A stretch of 64,000 bases of DNA from Ectopseudomonas guguanensis. Lineage in GTDB: Bacteria; Pseudomonadota; Gammaproteobacteria; Pseudomonadales; Pseudomonadaceae. Each line of letters begins with the position of its first letter. Position 1 is the stretch's first letter. The stretch covers positions 62,001-126,000 of the forward strand of contig NZ_FNJJ01000017.1 of NCBI RefSeq assembly GCF_900104265.1. The letters are read 5' to 3'. A program made the position numbers and the translations under genes. The notes under the pieces are model-generated. The model was not told the DNA's origin and made no database searches. It saw only the letters and a list, made by a program, of their open reading frames with translations. Shown here piece by piece: positions 25,772 to 34,387 of the stretch.

Positions 25772-26854
25772 ATGCACACACAATCGCTTGCCAAGAACAA
25801 ACACAACGCCGCTATCGACGACTTCTTCGTCCCGGAACTGTGCCAGCCCGAAGCGCTGCTGAGCATGGTGCTGCTGGCCGAGTTGCTGGTACTGGTGCTG
25901 GTACTCGCCGAGCCGATGACGCCGGGTTTCGACTGGGTGCGCCTGGCCCTGACCTCGCTGTTCGTGCAGTGGATCGTGCTGCTTTCGGCCGCCGTGCTGT
26001 GCCGCCTGCGGCCGCTGCTGGCCCGTCTGCGCCCGGCCCTGGCGGGCTGCCTGTGCTGCGCCCTGGTGGTGCTGCTGACCCTGAGCTGCACGGCGGTGGC
26101 CGACTACTACGACCTGGGCGGGCCGCTGCCACGCAGTGGCGAGGTGAATCTTTACCTGCGCCATGCCCTGATCAGCCTGATCATGTCCGCACTGCTGCTA
26201 CGCTATTTCTATCTGCAGAGCCAATGGCGCCGGCAGGAGCAGGCCGAACTGCGCGCCCGCATCGAATCGTTGCAGGCGCGGATTCGCCCGCATTTTCTGT
26301 TCAACAGCCTCAACAGCATCGCCAGTCTGGTCACGCTCGACCCGTACAAGGCCGAGCAGGCAGTGCTGGATCTGTCCGATCTGTTTCGTGCCAGCCTGGC
26401 CAAACCCGGCACGCTGGTGCCGTGGAAGGAGGAACTGGAGCTGGCGAAACGATATCTGTCGATCGAGCACTATCGGCTCGGTGAGCGACTACAGTTGCAG
26501 TGGGAGGTCGATGGCGTGCCGGAGGATCTGCCGATTCCCCAGCTGACCCTGCAGCCTCTGTTGGAGAATGCGCTGATCTATGGCATCCAGCCACGCATCG
26601 AAGGTGGTCTGGTGCGGGTCGAAGCGGATTACCAGGATGGTGTGTTCAGCTTGTGTGTCAGCAATCCGTATGAAGAGCGGGGCGAACAGCACCCGTCGCG
26701 GGGAACGCACCAAGCGCTGAGTAATATCGATGCGCGTCTGGCGGCACTTTTTGGGCCGCGCGCGAGTCTCAGCGTGGAGCGCCGTGACGGCCGTCATTAC
26801 AGCTGTCTACGCTATCCTTGTGCGAGACTCACGCAGGAAGCCAGAGCAATATGA
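25772..26854 (+). CDS. algZ: Sensor histidine kinase FimS/AlgZ
   Basis: A 360-residue LytS-type sensor that works with AlgR on alginate, type IV pili twitching and virulence. About four membrane segments (residues about 28-130) precede a His_kinase domain with the phosphoacceptor histidine in IRPHFLFNSLNSIASL and the ATPase-like QPLLENALIYGIQP. The catalytic ATP domain is atypical for ordinary kinases, as is known for this family. Its stop overlaps the algR start (ATGA), so the pair is coupled. Confidence 0.93.
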   Translation: MHTQSLAKNKHNAAIDDFFVPELCQPEALLSMVLLAELLVLVLVLAEPMTPGFDWVRLALTSLFVQWIVLLSAAVLCRLRPLLARLRPALAGCLCCALVVLLTLSCTAVADYYDLGGPLPRSGEVNLYLRHALISLIMSALLLRYFYLQSQWRRQEQAELRARIESLQARIRPHFLFNSLNSIASLVTLDPYKAEQAVLDLSDLFRASLAKPGTLVPWKEELELAKRYLSIEHYRLGERLQLQWEVDGVPEDLPIPQLTLQPLLENALIYGIQPRIEGGLVRVEADYQDGVFSLCVSNPYEERGEQHPSRGTHQALSNIDARLAALFGPRASLSVERRDGRHYSCLRYPCARLTQEARAI

Positions 26855-27597
26855 ATGTCCTGATCGTCGATGACGAACCCCTTGCCCGCGAGCGCCTCAG
26901 CCGCATGGTCGGTGAGCTCGAGGGTTACCGGGTCCTGGAGCCCGCCGCCAGCAACGGCGAGGAAGCCCTGACCCTGATCGATAGCCTCAAGCCGGATGTG
27001 GTCCTGCTGGATATCCGCATGCCCGGCCTCGACGGCCTGCAGGTCGCCGCGAAACTCTGCGAGCGCGAAGCGCCGCCGGCGGTGATCTTCTGCACGGCGC
27101 ACGACGAATTCGCCCTGGAGGCGTTCCAGGTCAGTGCCGTTGGCTATCTGGTCAAGCCTGTGCGCCCGGAAAGCCTCAGCGAGGCGTTGAAGAAGGCCGA
27201 GCGGCCCAATCGTGTGCAGCTGGCAGCCCTGACCCGGCCGGCCGCGGAAACCGGCGGCGGCCCGCGAAGCCACATCAGCGCGCGCACGCGCAAGGGCATC
27301 GAGCTGATCCCGCTGGACCACGTGGTGTATTTCATCGCCGATCACAAGTACGTGACCCTGCGCCATGCGGGTGGTGAAGTGCTGCTGGACGAACCGCTCA
27401 AGGCACTGGAGGACGAATTCGGCGACCGCTTCGTGCGCATCCACCGTAATGCGCTGGTGGCGCGCGAGCGTATCGAGCGCCTGCAGCGCACGCCGCTTGG
27501 GCATTTCCAGCTGTTCCTGAAAGGGCTGGATGGCGATTCGCTGGTGGTCAGCCGTCGCCACGTGGCCGGTGTGCGCAAGTTGATGCAGAGCCTTTGA
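26851..27597 (+). CDS. algR: Response regulator AlgR
   Basis: A 248-residue LytTR-family response regulator. The N-terminal receiver has acidic residues in VLIVDDEPLARERL, the phosphoacceptor Asp in VVLLDIRMPGLDGL, and the conserved Lys in YLVKPVRPE. The C-terminal LytTR DNA-binding domain has the motif DHVVYFIADHKYVTLR and FVRIHRNALVARERI. The start at 26851 follows AGGAAG and overlaps algZ. In P. aeruginosa, AlgR controls algD, pili and other virulence genes. Confidence 0.96.
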   Translation: MNVLIVDDEPLARERLSRMVGELEGYRVLEPAASNGEEALTLIDSLKPDVVLLDIRMPGLDGLQVAAKLCEREAPPAVIFCTAHDEFALEAFQVSAVGYLVKPVRPESLSEALKKAERPNRVQLAALTRPAAETGGGPRSHISARTRKGIELIPLDHVVYFIADHKYVTLRHAGGEVLLDEPLKALEDEFGDRFVRIHRNALVARERIERLQRTPLGHFQLFLKGLDGDSLVVSRRHVAGVRKLMQSL

Positions 27598-27677
27598 GAG
27601 CGGCCGCAAGCTTCAAGCTGCAGGTTGAAAGCGAAAAGCTTTTGACGCGGGTTCTGCGCCGCCTTGCACACTGACTG

Positions 27678-27775
27678 GCCTGAAGCCTGAAGCCTGAAGC
27701 CTGAAGCCTGAAGCCTGAAGCCTGAAGCCTGAAGCCTGAAGCCTGAAGCCTGAAGCCTGAAGCCTGAAGCCTGAA
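27678..27775. repeat. Heptanucleotide tandem array, 14 copies of GCCTGAA
   Basis: Fourteen perfect units of GCCTGAA cover 98 bp, starting just after TGACTG and ending directly before GCTGCTG. The flank upstream has related degenerate blocks (GCAAGCTTCAAGCTGCAGG). It lies in the 222-bp algR-hemC gap, ending 44 bp before the hemC ATG, so it overlaps the hemC promoter zone. A perfect run of this length suggests recent expansion and strand-slippage. Confidence 0.97.
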
Positions 27776-27819
27776 GCTGCTGTTATCATTCGCGGCAATC
27801 CGTTTTCTGGAACTGCCCC

Positions 27820-28758
27820 ATGTCCCGCGAAATCCGCATCGCCACCCGCAAGAGCGCCCTGGCCCTTTGGCAGGCCGAGTATGTCAAAGCCCGTCTGGAG
27901 CAGGCCCATCCCGGGCTCAAGGTCAGCCTGGTGCCCATGGTCAGCCGCGGCGACAAGCTGCTCGATGCGCCGCTGGCGAAGATCGGCGGCAAGGGGCTGT
28001 TCGTCAAGGAACTGGAAACCGCCCTGCTGGAGAACGAGGCCGACATCGCCGTGCACTCGATGAAGGACGTGCCGATGGACTTCCCCGAGGGCCTGGGCCT
28101 GTACTGCATCTGCGAGCGCGAAGACCCGCGCGACGCCTTCGTCTCCAACACCTACGACAGCCTCGACGCACTGCCAGCCGGCAGCGTGGTCGGCACCTCC
28201 AGCCTGCGTCGCCAGGCCCAGCTGCTGGCGCGCCGCCCCGATCTGAAAATCCAGTTCCTGCGCGGCAACGTCAACACCCGTCTGGCCAAGCTCGATGCCG
28301 GCGAGTACGACGCCATCATCCTCGCCGCTGCCGGACTGATCCGCCTGGGGTTCGAGGATCGCATCCGCAGTTCGATCAGCGCCGAAGACAGCCTGCCCGC
28401 CGGCGGCCAGGGCGCCGTGGGCATCGAGTGCCGCAGTGCCGACAGCGACGTGCATGCGCTGCTGGCGCCCCTGCACCATCACGAGACAGCCCTGCGGGTG
28501 ACTGCCGAGCGCGCATTGAACAAGCACCTCAATGGCGGTTGCCAGGTGCCTATCGCCTGCTACGCGCTGCTCGAAGGTGACCAGCTGTGGCTGCGTGGCC
28601 TGGTCGGCCAGCCCGACGGCGGCCTGCTGCTACGCGCCGAGGAGCGCGCCGCCAGCAGCGATGCCGAGGCCCTGGGCGTGCGCGTGGCCGAGGCGCTGCT
28701 GGCGCAGGGCGCCGACGCCATTCTCAAGGCCGTGTACGGCGAGGCCGGCCACCCTTGA
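27820..28758 (+). CDS. hemC: Porphobilinogen deaminase (hydroxymethylbilane synthase)
   Basis: A 312-residue heme-pathway enzyme that joins four porphobilinogens. The start MSREIRIATRKSALALWQ and the dipyrromethane cofactor cysteine in LNGGCQVPIACYA are clear, with DVPMDFPEGL and GSSLRRQAQL also present. It opens a hemC-hemD-hemX-hemY operon with overlapping starts, as in P. aeruginosa. Confidence 0.97.
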   Translation: MSREIRIATRKSALALWQAEYVKARLEQAHPGLKVSLVPMVSRGDKLLDAPLAKIGGKGLFVKELETALLENEADIAVHSMKDVPMDFPEGLGLYCICEREDPRDAFVSNTYDSLDALPAGSVVGTSSLRRQAQLLARRPDLKIQFLRGNVNTRLAKLDAGEYDAIILAAAGLIRLGFEDRIRSSISAEDSLPAGGQGAVGIECRSADSDVHALLAPLHHHETALRVTAERALNKHLNGGCQVPIACYALLEGDQLWLRGLVGQPDGGLLLRAEERAASSDAEALGVRVAEALLAQGADAILKAVYGEAGHP

Positions 28759-29525
28759 GCGCCTGGCGCCTGTTGCTGACGCGTCCTGCCGAGGACTGTG
28801 CGGCGCTGGCGCAGACCCTGGCCGCGCAGGGTGTGGCCAGCCACTGCATGCCGCTGCTGGCCATCGAGGCGCTGGCCGAGACCGCCGAACAGCGCAGCAC
28901 CTTCGCCGAGCTGCAGCGTTACTGCGCGGTGATCGTGGTCAGCAAGCCGGCCGCGCGCATTGGCCTGCAACTGCTGGCGCGATATGCGACACCGACGCCC
29001 GATCTGCCCTGGTTCAGTGTCGGTGCTGCCACCGCCGCGGTGCTCGCCGAGCAGGGGCTGCGCGTTCACTTCCCCGACTCGGGCGATGACAGCGAAGCGC
29101 TGCTGGCCCTGCCTGCGCTGCACCAGGCGCTTGCTGCAGCTTCTGCACCGCGGGTGCTGATCCTGCGTGGCGAAGGTGGCCGAGAATTCCTTGCCGAGCG
29201 CTTGCGCGGCCAAGGCGTGGCGGTCGACTATCTGCCACTGTATCGCCGCGCTCTGCCGCAGTACGCGCCGGGCGAGCTTGGCCGGTGCGTGCGAGCGGAA
29301 CGCCTTAACGGCCTGGTTGTCAGCAGTGGACAGGGTTTCGAACATCTGCTGCGGCTGGCTGGCGATGACTGGCCGGCGTTGGCTCGGCTACCCTTGTTCG
29401 TACCCAGCCCGCGTGTCGCCGAACAGGCACGCGCAGCGGGTGCGCAGATCGTTGTGGACTGTCGCGGCGCCAGTGCCGCGGCCTTGCAGGCAGCCCTGGA
29501 GCAGTTTCCGGCTGCCGCCCTCTAA
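28755..29525 (+). CDS. hemD: Uroporphyrinogen-III synthase
   Basis: A 256-residue enzyme that closes and inverts the linear tetrapyrrole. The sequence is loosely conserved for the family: RLLLTRPAEDCAALAQTLAAQG near the start, VSVGAATAAVLAEQGL-type middle (FSVGAATAAVLAEQGLRV) and NGLVVSSGQGFEHLL with PLFVPSPRVAEQARAAG. The start is TTG at 28755, overlapping the hemC stop by TTGA, so it is translationally coupled. Confidence 0.93.
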   Translation: MSAWRLLLTRPAEDCAALAQTLAAQGVASHCMPLLAIEALAETAEQRSTFAELQRYCAVIVVSKPAARIGLQLLARYATPTPDLPWFSVGAATAAVLAEQGLRVHFPDSGDDSEALLALPALHQALAAASAPRVLILRGEGGREFLAERLRGQGVAVDYLPLYRRALPQYAPGELGRCVRAERLNGLVVSSGQGFEHLLRLAGDDWPALARLPLFVPSPRVAEQARAAGAQIVVDCRGASAAALQAALEQFPAAAL

Positions 29526-29537
29526 AAGGACGGATAC

Positions 29538-30671
29538 GTGAGCGAAGCATCCACCCCGAAGACGCCAGAAGAACAAACGGCCGGCGAAGCCGTGACACCC
29601 AACCCCGCACCTTCTCCCGTCAAGCCATCGCGTAATGGCGCCGCGACCGGGCTTGCCGCCTTCGCTCTGCTGATCGGCCTGGCGGGTGCCGCTGCCGGCG
29701 GCTGGAGTCTCTGGCAGCTGCAGGACATGCAGCGCAGGGATCAGCAGCAGGCCGAGGATCTGCAGCGTACCCGTGACGACAGTGCGAAGAAGGTCGACGA
29801 GCTGGCCCAGCGTCTGGACTCGCGCCTGTCCGCCCTGCCCAGTGCCGCCGAGCTGGACGAGCGCCGCCGTCTGCTGGCCAACCTGCAGAGCGACCAGCAG
29901 CGCATGAGCCAGCGCCTGGAAAGCGTGCTCGATGGCAGCCGCCAGGACTGGCGCCTGGATGAAGCCGAGCACCTGCTGCGCCTGGCCACCCTGCGCCTGT
30001 CTGCCCTGCAGGACGTGGCCACGGCCGAGGCGCTGGTGCTGGCGGCTGACGATATCCTGCGTGACCAGGACGATCCTGCCGCCTTCGCCGCTCGCGAACA
30101 GCTCAGTCGCAGCCTGGAAGCGCTGCGCACCACGGCGCGGCCGGATCGCGTCGGTCTGTTCCTGCAACTGGGCGCCCTGCGCGAGCAGGCCGCCACCCTC
30201 AACCCGCTGGCGCCGACCTTCGAAGGCCAGGGCGACGTGCTCTCCGAGCTGGCCGCCGAGGGCGATGGCAGCGCCTGGTGGAGTGAGTGGGCGAAGAAGC
30301 TCTCCGATTACTTCCGCATCGAATTCGATGCCGATCGCAACGTGCGACCCCTGCTGTCCGGGCAGAGCCTGTCGCAGGTGCGCCTGAGCCTGTCGCTGGC
30401 GCTGGAACAGGCGCAGTGGGCCGCGCTGCATGGCCAGACCGGTGTGTACAAGCAATCGCTGAAGCAGGCCGAGGAAATCCTCGACGCACATTTCAATCTG
30501 GACAACCCGGACAGCCGCGCCCTGCGCCAGCGCTTCGGCGAACTGGCCGATGCCAGCGTCGAGGTCAAGGTGCCGGATCTGAGCGAGTCGATCGATGCGC
30601 TGCAGGCTTACCTGCAACGCAAGCAGGCGCAACGCCGGCAGGGGGCCGCCGCGGCCGGGGAGGCGCAATGA
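29538..30671 (+). CDS. hemX: HemX-like membrane protein
   Basis: A 377-residue protein of the HemX family, which is linked to heme biosynthesis though not shown to be a methyltransferase. A polar N-terminus (about 33 residues, rich in Thr/Pro) precedes one membrane helix (LAAFALLIGLAGAAAGGWSLW), then a long coiled-coil domain (QQAEDLQRTRDDSAKKVDELAQRL) and a C-terminal helical domain. The start is GTG at 29538 with AAAGGA upstream. Its stop overlaps hemY. Confidence 0.9.
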   Translation: MSEASTPKTPEEQTAGEAVTPNPAPSPVKPSRNGAATGLAAFALLIGLAGAAAGGWSLWQLQDMQRRDQQQAEDLQRTRDDSAKKVDELAQRLDSRLSALPSAAELDERRRLLANLQSDQQRMSQRLESVLDGSRQDWRLDEAEHLLRLATLRLSALQDVATAEALVLAADDILRDQDDPAAFAAREQLSRSLEALRTTARPDRVGLFLQLGALREQAATLNPLAPTFEGQGDVLSELAAEGDGSAWWSEWAKKLSDYFRIEFDADRNVRPLLSGQSLSQVRLSLSLALEQAQWAALHGQTGVYKQSLKQAEEILDAHFNLDNPDSRALRQRFGELADASVEVKVPDLSESIDALQAYLQRKQAQRRQGAAAAGEAQ

Positions 30672-31915
30672 AACGCCTGCTCTGGCTTCTGTTGTTTCTG
30701 GCCATCGCCGCCGGGCTTTACCTGCTCAGCCTGGCCATCGAGGCTGACCGCGGCTACGTGCTGTTCGCCTACAAGGGTTTCCGTTATCAGTCTGGCCTGT
30801 GGGCGTTCCTTGGCCTGCTGGTGGTCGTGGTGGTGCTCTACTACCTGATCAAGTGGACTTTGCGCCTGCTGCTCAGCTCGACGCGTCTGGCCAACCCCTG
30901 GTCGCGTCTGCACCGCACTCGTCGTGTGCGGCAGGCTTCCGAGCAGGGCATGCTGGATCTGGCCGAAGGCCGCTGGGCGCGTGCCCAGCGCCAGTTGACT
31001 CGTGCCGCCGAGGCCGACAGCCAGCCGTTGATGTATTACCTGGGCGCCGCCCGCGCGGCGAACAAGCTGGGCGAGCACGAACAGAGCGACGCATTGCTCG
31101 AGCGTGCGCTGAACAGGCAGCCACAGGCCGAACTGGCGATCGCCCTGACCCACGCCGAGCTGCAGCGCAGCCGTGGCGACAGCGACGCGGCGCTGGAAAC
31201 CCTGCAGGCCATGCGTCAGCGGCATCCCGGGCACCACCTGGTGCTGAGGCAGTTGCAGCGCCTGTATCTGCAGCGCCAGGACTGGTCGGCCCTGCTCGGC
31301 CTGCTGCCTGAGCTGCGCAAGGAGAAGGCACTGCCCGCCGCAGAGCTCGACGAGCTGGAGCGCGAAACCTGGCGCGGCCGTCTCGCCGATGCCGGCCTTG
31401 CCGGTCAGGGTCAGGGCGAAACGGCGCTGCAGCCGCTGACGCAAGCCTGGCAGCAGCTGTCCGCGCCGCTGCGCCAGGAGCCCGAGCTGATCGCCACCTA
31501 TGTCGAGCAGCTGCGCCGTCTGGGCGCTCAGGAGGAGGCCGAGGAAGTGCTGCGCGGCAGTCTCAAGCGCAGCTACGACAGCCGCCTGGCGCGCTTCTAT
31601 GGCGTGCTGCGCGGCGCCGACCCGGCGCGTCAGTTGCAGACCGCCGAACTCTGGCTCAAGCAGCATCCGCAGGACCCGGCCCTGTTGCTGACCCTGGGCC
31701 GCCTGTGCCTGCAGAACCAGCTGTGGGGCAAGGCGCGTGACTACTTCGAAACCAGCTTGAAGCTCGAGCGCCACCCGGAAACCTGTGCCGAACTGGCGCG
31801 CCTGCTGGCGCAACTGGGCGAACTCGAGCGCAGCAACCAACTGCTGCTGGAGAGCCTCGGCCTGCTGCATCAAGGGCTGCCACCGCTGCCGCAACCGCAG
31901 GGCGCGAGCACCTGA
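30668..31915 (+). CDS. hemY: HemY-like tetratricopeptide membrane protein
   Basis: A 415-residue inner-membrane protein of the HemY_N family. Two membrane helices lie at the N-terminus (about residues 2-24 and 40-62), separated by a short loop DRGYVLFAYKGFRYQSG. The rest is a TPR-type helical repeat domain (ARAANKLGEHEQSDALLERALNR). It is associated with late heme synthesis in gammaproteobacteria, but it is not the unrelated HemY protoporphyrinogen oxidase of Gram-positives. It overlaps the hemX stop by ATGA. Confidence 0.9.
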   Translation: MKRLLWLLLFLAIAAGLYLLSLAIEADRGYVLFAYKGFRYQSGLWAFLGLLVVVVVLYYLIKWTLRLLLSSTRLANPWSRLHRTRRVRQASEQGMLDLAEGRWARAQRQLTRAAEADSQPLMYYLGAARAANKLGEHEQSDALLERALNRQPQAELAIALTHAELQRSRGDSDAALETLQAMRQRHPGHHLVLRQLQRLYLQRQDWSALLGLLPELRKEKALPAAELDELERETWRGRLADAGLAGQGQGETALQPLTQAWQQLSAPLRQEPELIATYVEQLRRLGAQEEAEEVLRGSLKRSYDSRLARFYGVLRGADPARQLQTAELWLKQHPQDPALLLTLGRLCLQNQLWGKARDYFETSLKLERHPETCAELARLLAQLGELERSNQLLLESLGLLHQGLPPLPQPQGAST

Positions 31916-32066
31916 AGGGTTGCGGCCGATTGCCGCGGCAGGCTGGCCGGGCGGACGGAGGGGCGTTCCGGCATGATGAACGCCCTGCGCCGAGCCACGC
32001 GGCGCCTTGAAAGGCGCCCTCGCTTTCCTCTACCGTACTGCCCTCGATTTCCCTCCCGGAGCCACC

Positions 32067-32558
32067 ATGCAATTGGCCAGTCCGCGTCCCCTGTTTTTCC
32101 TGGCATTCATCGGCTGCGTACTGCTGATGGCGGCTGCGCTGTACCTGGAACACGTCGTCGGTCTGGAGCCCTGTCCGATGTGCGTGGTGCAGCGCATCTG
32201 CGTGATCCTGTTCGGCGTGGTCTGCCTGGTTGCCGCGATTCATGGCCCGGGGCGTGTCGGCCAGCGTATCTACGCTGTTCTCGCCCTGTTGTTCGCGGCT
32301 GCTGGTGCTGCCACCGCAGGCCGGCAGATCTGGTTGCAGAGCGTACCGGCCGACCAGCTCGAAGCCTGCCTGCCGAGCCTGGAGTTCATGATGCAGGCCC
32401 TGCCGATGCAGGACATCGTGCGCCTCGTATTCCAGGGCAGTGCCGATTGCGCCGAAGTGAAGTGGACGCTGTTCGGCATGAGCATTCCCGAGTGGAGCCT
32501 GCTCGGTTTCATTGGCATGCTCGGTTTCTGCCTGTTGCAGCTGCTGCGTCGCAACTGA
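32067..32558 (+). CDS. dsbB: Disulfide bond formation protein DsbB-type
   Basis: A 163-residue inner-membrane protein with four predicted helices that reoxidises DsbA and passes electrons to quinones. The first periplasmic loop has CPMC (LEPCPMCVVQRICV); the second loop has Cys in LEACLPSLEF and SADCAEVKW. GGAG precedes the ATG at 32067. The place beside hemY and algQ is where P. aeruginosa has dsbH, the second DsbB-like gene. Confidence 0.92.
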   Translation: MQLASPRPLFFLAFIGCVLLMAAALYLEHVVGLEPCPMCVVQRICVILFGVVCLVAAIHGPGRVGQRIYAVLALLFAAAGAATAGRQIWLQSVPADQLEACLPSLEFMMQALPMQDIVRLVFQGSADCAEVKWTLFGMSIPEWSLLGFIGMLGFCLLQLLRRN

Positions 32559-32859
32559 GAATGCGAATTGCACGAAGCCACGCCGCTCGTGGCTTCTCGA
32601 TTAAACGCTCGTATGAAATTTTCTCGTGGCGATGCCTTGATGGTGTTTGCCTGCGGGCATAATCTGGCTCGCACAAAGCGTCGGAAAAACGCCATTTTGC
32701 GGTTGCCTTCCCAAGACCAGGCAGCGATTGACGGAAAATCGGCGGGAATGTCTTAACGTCGCGGCGATGGCCCGCAGGGGCGTCAAGGATGGCAGGCTAC
32801 AAAACGTCTCGGGAGCGGATGTATAACCGGCATTATCGATAAGGGAAGCGAGGTTCATC
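32559..32859. other. Intergenic region upstream of algQ
   Basis: About 300 bp without a gene. It holds an 8-bp perfect inverted repeat GAAGCCAC/GTGGCTTC at 32574-32596, probably the dsbB terminator though it has no T-run, and AT-richer DNA near 32600-32700 and 32820-32850 that may include the algQ promoters. I see no convincing -35/-10 pair. Confidence 0.5.
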
Positions 32860-33333
32860 ATGCTTGAGAGTTGTCGGAACGCACAGGAACGTTGGGGTGG
32901 GGTTCACCAGTTGATCGATCGTTGGCTGGGTGAGCGTCGCGAGCTGGTGCAGGCCTACACCGCCCTGACCAAGGCGCCGCAGGCTCCGACCATCAATTGC
33001 GAGTCCGTGCAGGGCTTCTGCGAGTTGCTGGTGGACTACGTCTCGGCCGGCCACTTCGAGGTCTACGAGCAGCTGACCAGCGAGGCCAAGGCCTTCAACG
33101 ACAAGCGCGGCCTGGAGCTGGCCAAGCAGATCTACCCACGCATCGAAGCCATCACCGAGGTCGCGTTGGCCTTCAATGACCGCTGCGACAACGGTGACTG
33201 CCGCGACAACGCCTCGCTGGTGACCGAGCTCAATCGCCTTGGGAAGTTGTTGCACGAGCGTTTCGAGCTGGAAGACTGCCTGATCGAGGTGCTGCACAAC
33301 GCCCATCAGGAACAGGCAGCCGAAGCGCTCTGA
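32860..33333 (+). CDS. algQ: AlgQ, anti-sigma-70 factor (Rsd family)
   Basis: A 157-residue helical protein that binds region 4 of sigma-70 and regulates alginate and siderophore genes in P. aeruginosa (AlgQ) and stationary-phase transcription in E. coli (Rsd). The sequence MLESCRNAQERWGGVHQLIDRWL opens the four-helix bundle. Conserved features are FCELLVDYVSAGHFEVYEQL and HERFELEDCLIEVLHNAH. The length is normal. Its terminator is split by a mobile element. Confidence 0.95.
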   Translation: MLESCRNAQERWGGVHQLIDRWLGERRELVQAYTALTKAPQAPTINCESVQGFCELLVDYVSAGHFEVYEQLTSEAKAFNDKRGLELAKQIYPRIEAITEVALAFNDRCDNGDCRDNASLVTELNRLGKLLHERFELEDCLIEVLHNAHQEQAAEAL

Positions 33334-33368
33334 CCGCTCGATGTCAAAAAAGCCCGGTTCTGAGTCCG

Positions 33369-33560
33369 TAAAACTGTTCAACTAAGGTTGCACACGATTG
33401 GCTCCCCTCTCCCATTTATGGGAGAGGGGCTGGGGGAGAGGGCAGAAGACTCCGTAAAACTGCCAGTTCCCCCCTCGCCGAACGCGGCCCGCCCTAACCC
33501 TCTCCCCGGAGGGGCGAGGGGACTGATCGAGCTAGACCGTTTTTTTAAGTGAACAGCATT
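33369..33560. mobile_element. MITE-like element copy 1, inserted in the algQ terminator
   Basis: A 192-bp element with inverted ends CTGTTCAAC/AAGTGAACAG, sharing most of its sequence with 57157-57332. Its core has a palindrome CCCTCTCCCATTTATGGGAG and pyrimidine-rich CTCTCCC blocks. It is flanked by direct repeats of CCGG-W-TCTGAGTCCG (33354-33368 and 33561-33575, one mismatch). Joining the flanks restores GCCCGG-loop-CCGGGC-TTTT, a terminator hairpin after algQ. It has no coding capacity. Confidence 0.85.
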
Positions 33561-33603
33561 CCGGATCTGAGTCCGGGCTTTTCATTGTGGATCAGGGCAG
33601 CGC

Positions 33604-34251
33604 TCAGTTGGCCACGTCCAGCAGGCGCAGGTCGAACACCAGAGGCGCGTGGGGCGGTATCAGGTCGCCCGCGCCTTCTTCCCCGTATGCCTGATCCGAT
33701 GGGATCACCAGGCGCCAGTGCGCGCCCTTCGGCATCTGCAGCAGCGCACTGCGCCAGCCGGCGATCAGGCTGTCGAGGCGGAACCACTGCGGTGTAATGC
33801 TCTCGTCGAAGACGCTGCCGTCGGCCAGCTCGCCGCGATAACTCACCTGTACCCGGCTGCGCGCAGTGGGCTTGGCTCCGCTGCCGGGATTGAGCTCGGT
33901 CACCAGCACGCCATTGGTCAGCGCCCTGACACCAGGGCGGCGACTTTCCGCGGCGAGAAAACGCTGCTCGGCCTCGATGGCCTTGGCCTGGCGCTGTGGC
34001 GAGGCCTCGATACGCGCCTCGTGCTCATCGAGCAGTTGCTCGATACGCCCGGCGTCGAGCCGCAGCGGTTTGCCCTCGTAGGCCTGGCGCAAGCCTTCGA
34101 GCAGTTCGTTCAGCGGCAGGTCGGGCACCTCGTCGTGCAGGCGCTCGCCGAGGCGTACGCCGAGGCTGTAAGCCAGGTCCTGCTGATGCTGGTCGGCCTG
34201 CACGCCGAGGCTGCAACAGATGGCGAGGGCGGCGAGTACGGCGCGGCTCAT
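33604..34251 (-). CDS. FKBP-type peptidyl-prolyl cis-trans isomerase with FKBP_N domain
   Basis: A 215-residue secreted or periplasmic protein. A short hydrophobic N-terminal signal (VLAALAICCSLGVQAD) precedes an FKBP_N dimerisation region (LAYSLGVRLGERLHDE) and the FKBP catalytic domain (VQVSYRGELADGSVFDES, LPKGAHWRLVIPSDQAYGEEGAG with LIPPHAPLVFDLRLLDV). The proline isomerase should help periplasmic folding. It is between algQ and algP but on the opposite strand. Confidence 0.9.
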   Translation of the reverse strand: MSRAVLAALAICCSLGVQADQHQQDLAYSLGVRLGERLHDEVPDLPLNELLEGLRQAYEGKPLRLDAGRIEQLLDEHEARIEASPQRQAKAIEAEQRFLAAESRRPGVRALTNGVLVTELNPGSGAKPTARSRVQVSYRGELADGSVFDESITPQWFRLDSLIAGWRSALLQMPKGAHWRLVIPSDQAYGEEGAGDLIPPHAPLVFDLRLLDVAN

Positions 34252-34387
34252 GACGATCTCTCCCGATGGATATGCCTACGATTATGCCAGGCGAGCGGTG
34301 CCCGTGCCGTGATCGCCAAAAGGCCTATGGCGAGGCGCCTCGCCTGCGTCTAGTATGGGCGCATCCACATCCGCCAGGAGGCGCGCC

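Noticed and set aside
24217..26484. A 755-codon plus-strand frame spanning argH and algZ
   Set aside because: It crosses two genes with clear motifs in other frames and has no family features.
27613..28527. Minus-strand frame with repeated ASGFRLQ residues across the GCCTGAA array
   Set aside because: The repeats simply translate the DNA array and the frame runs antisense to hemC.
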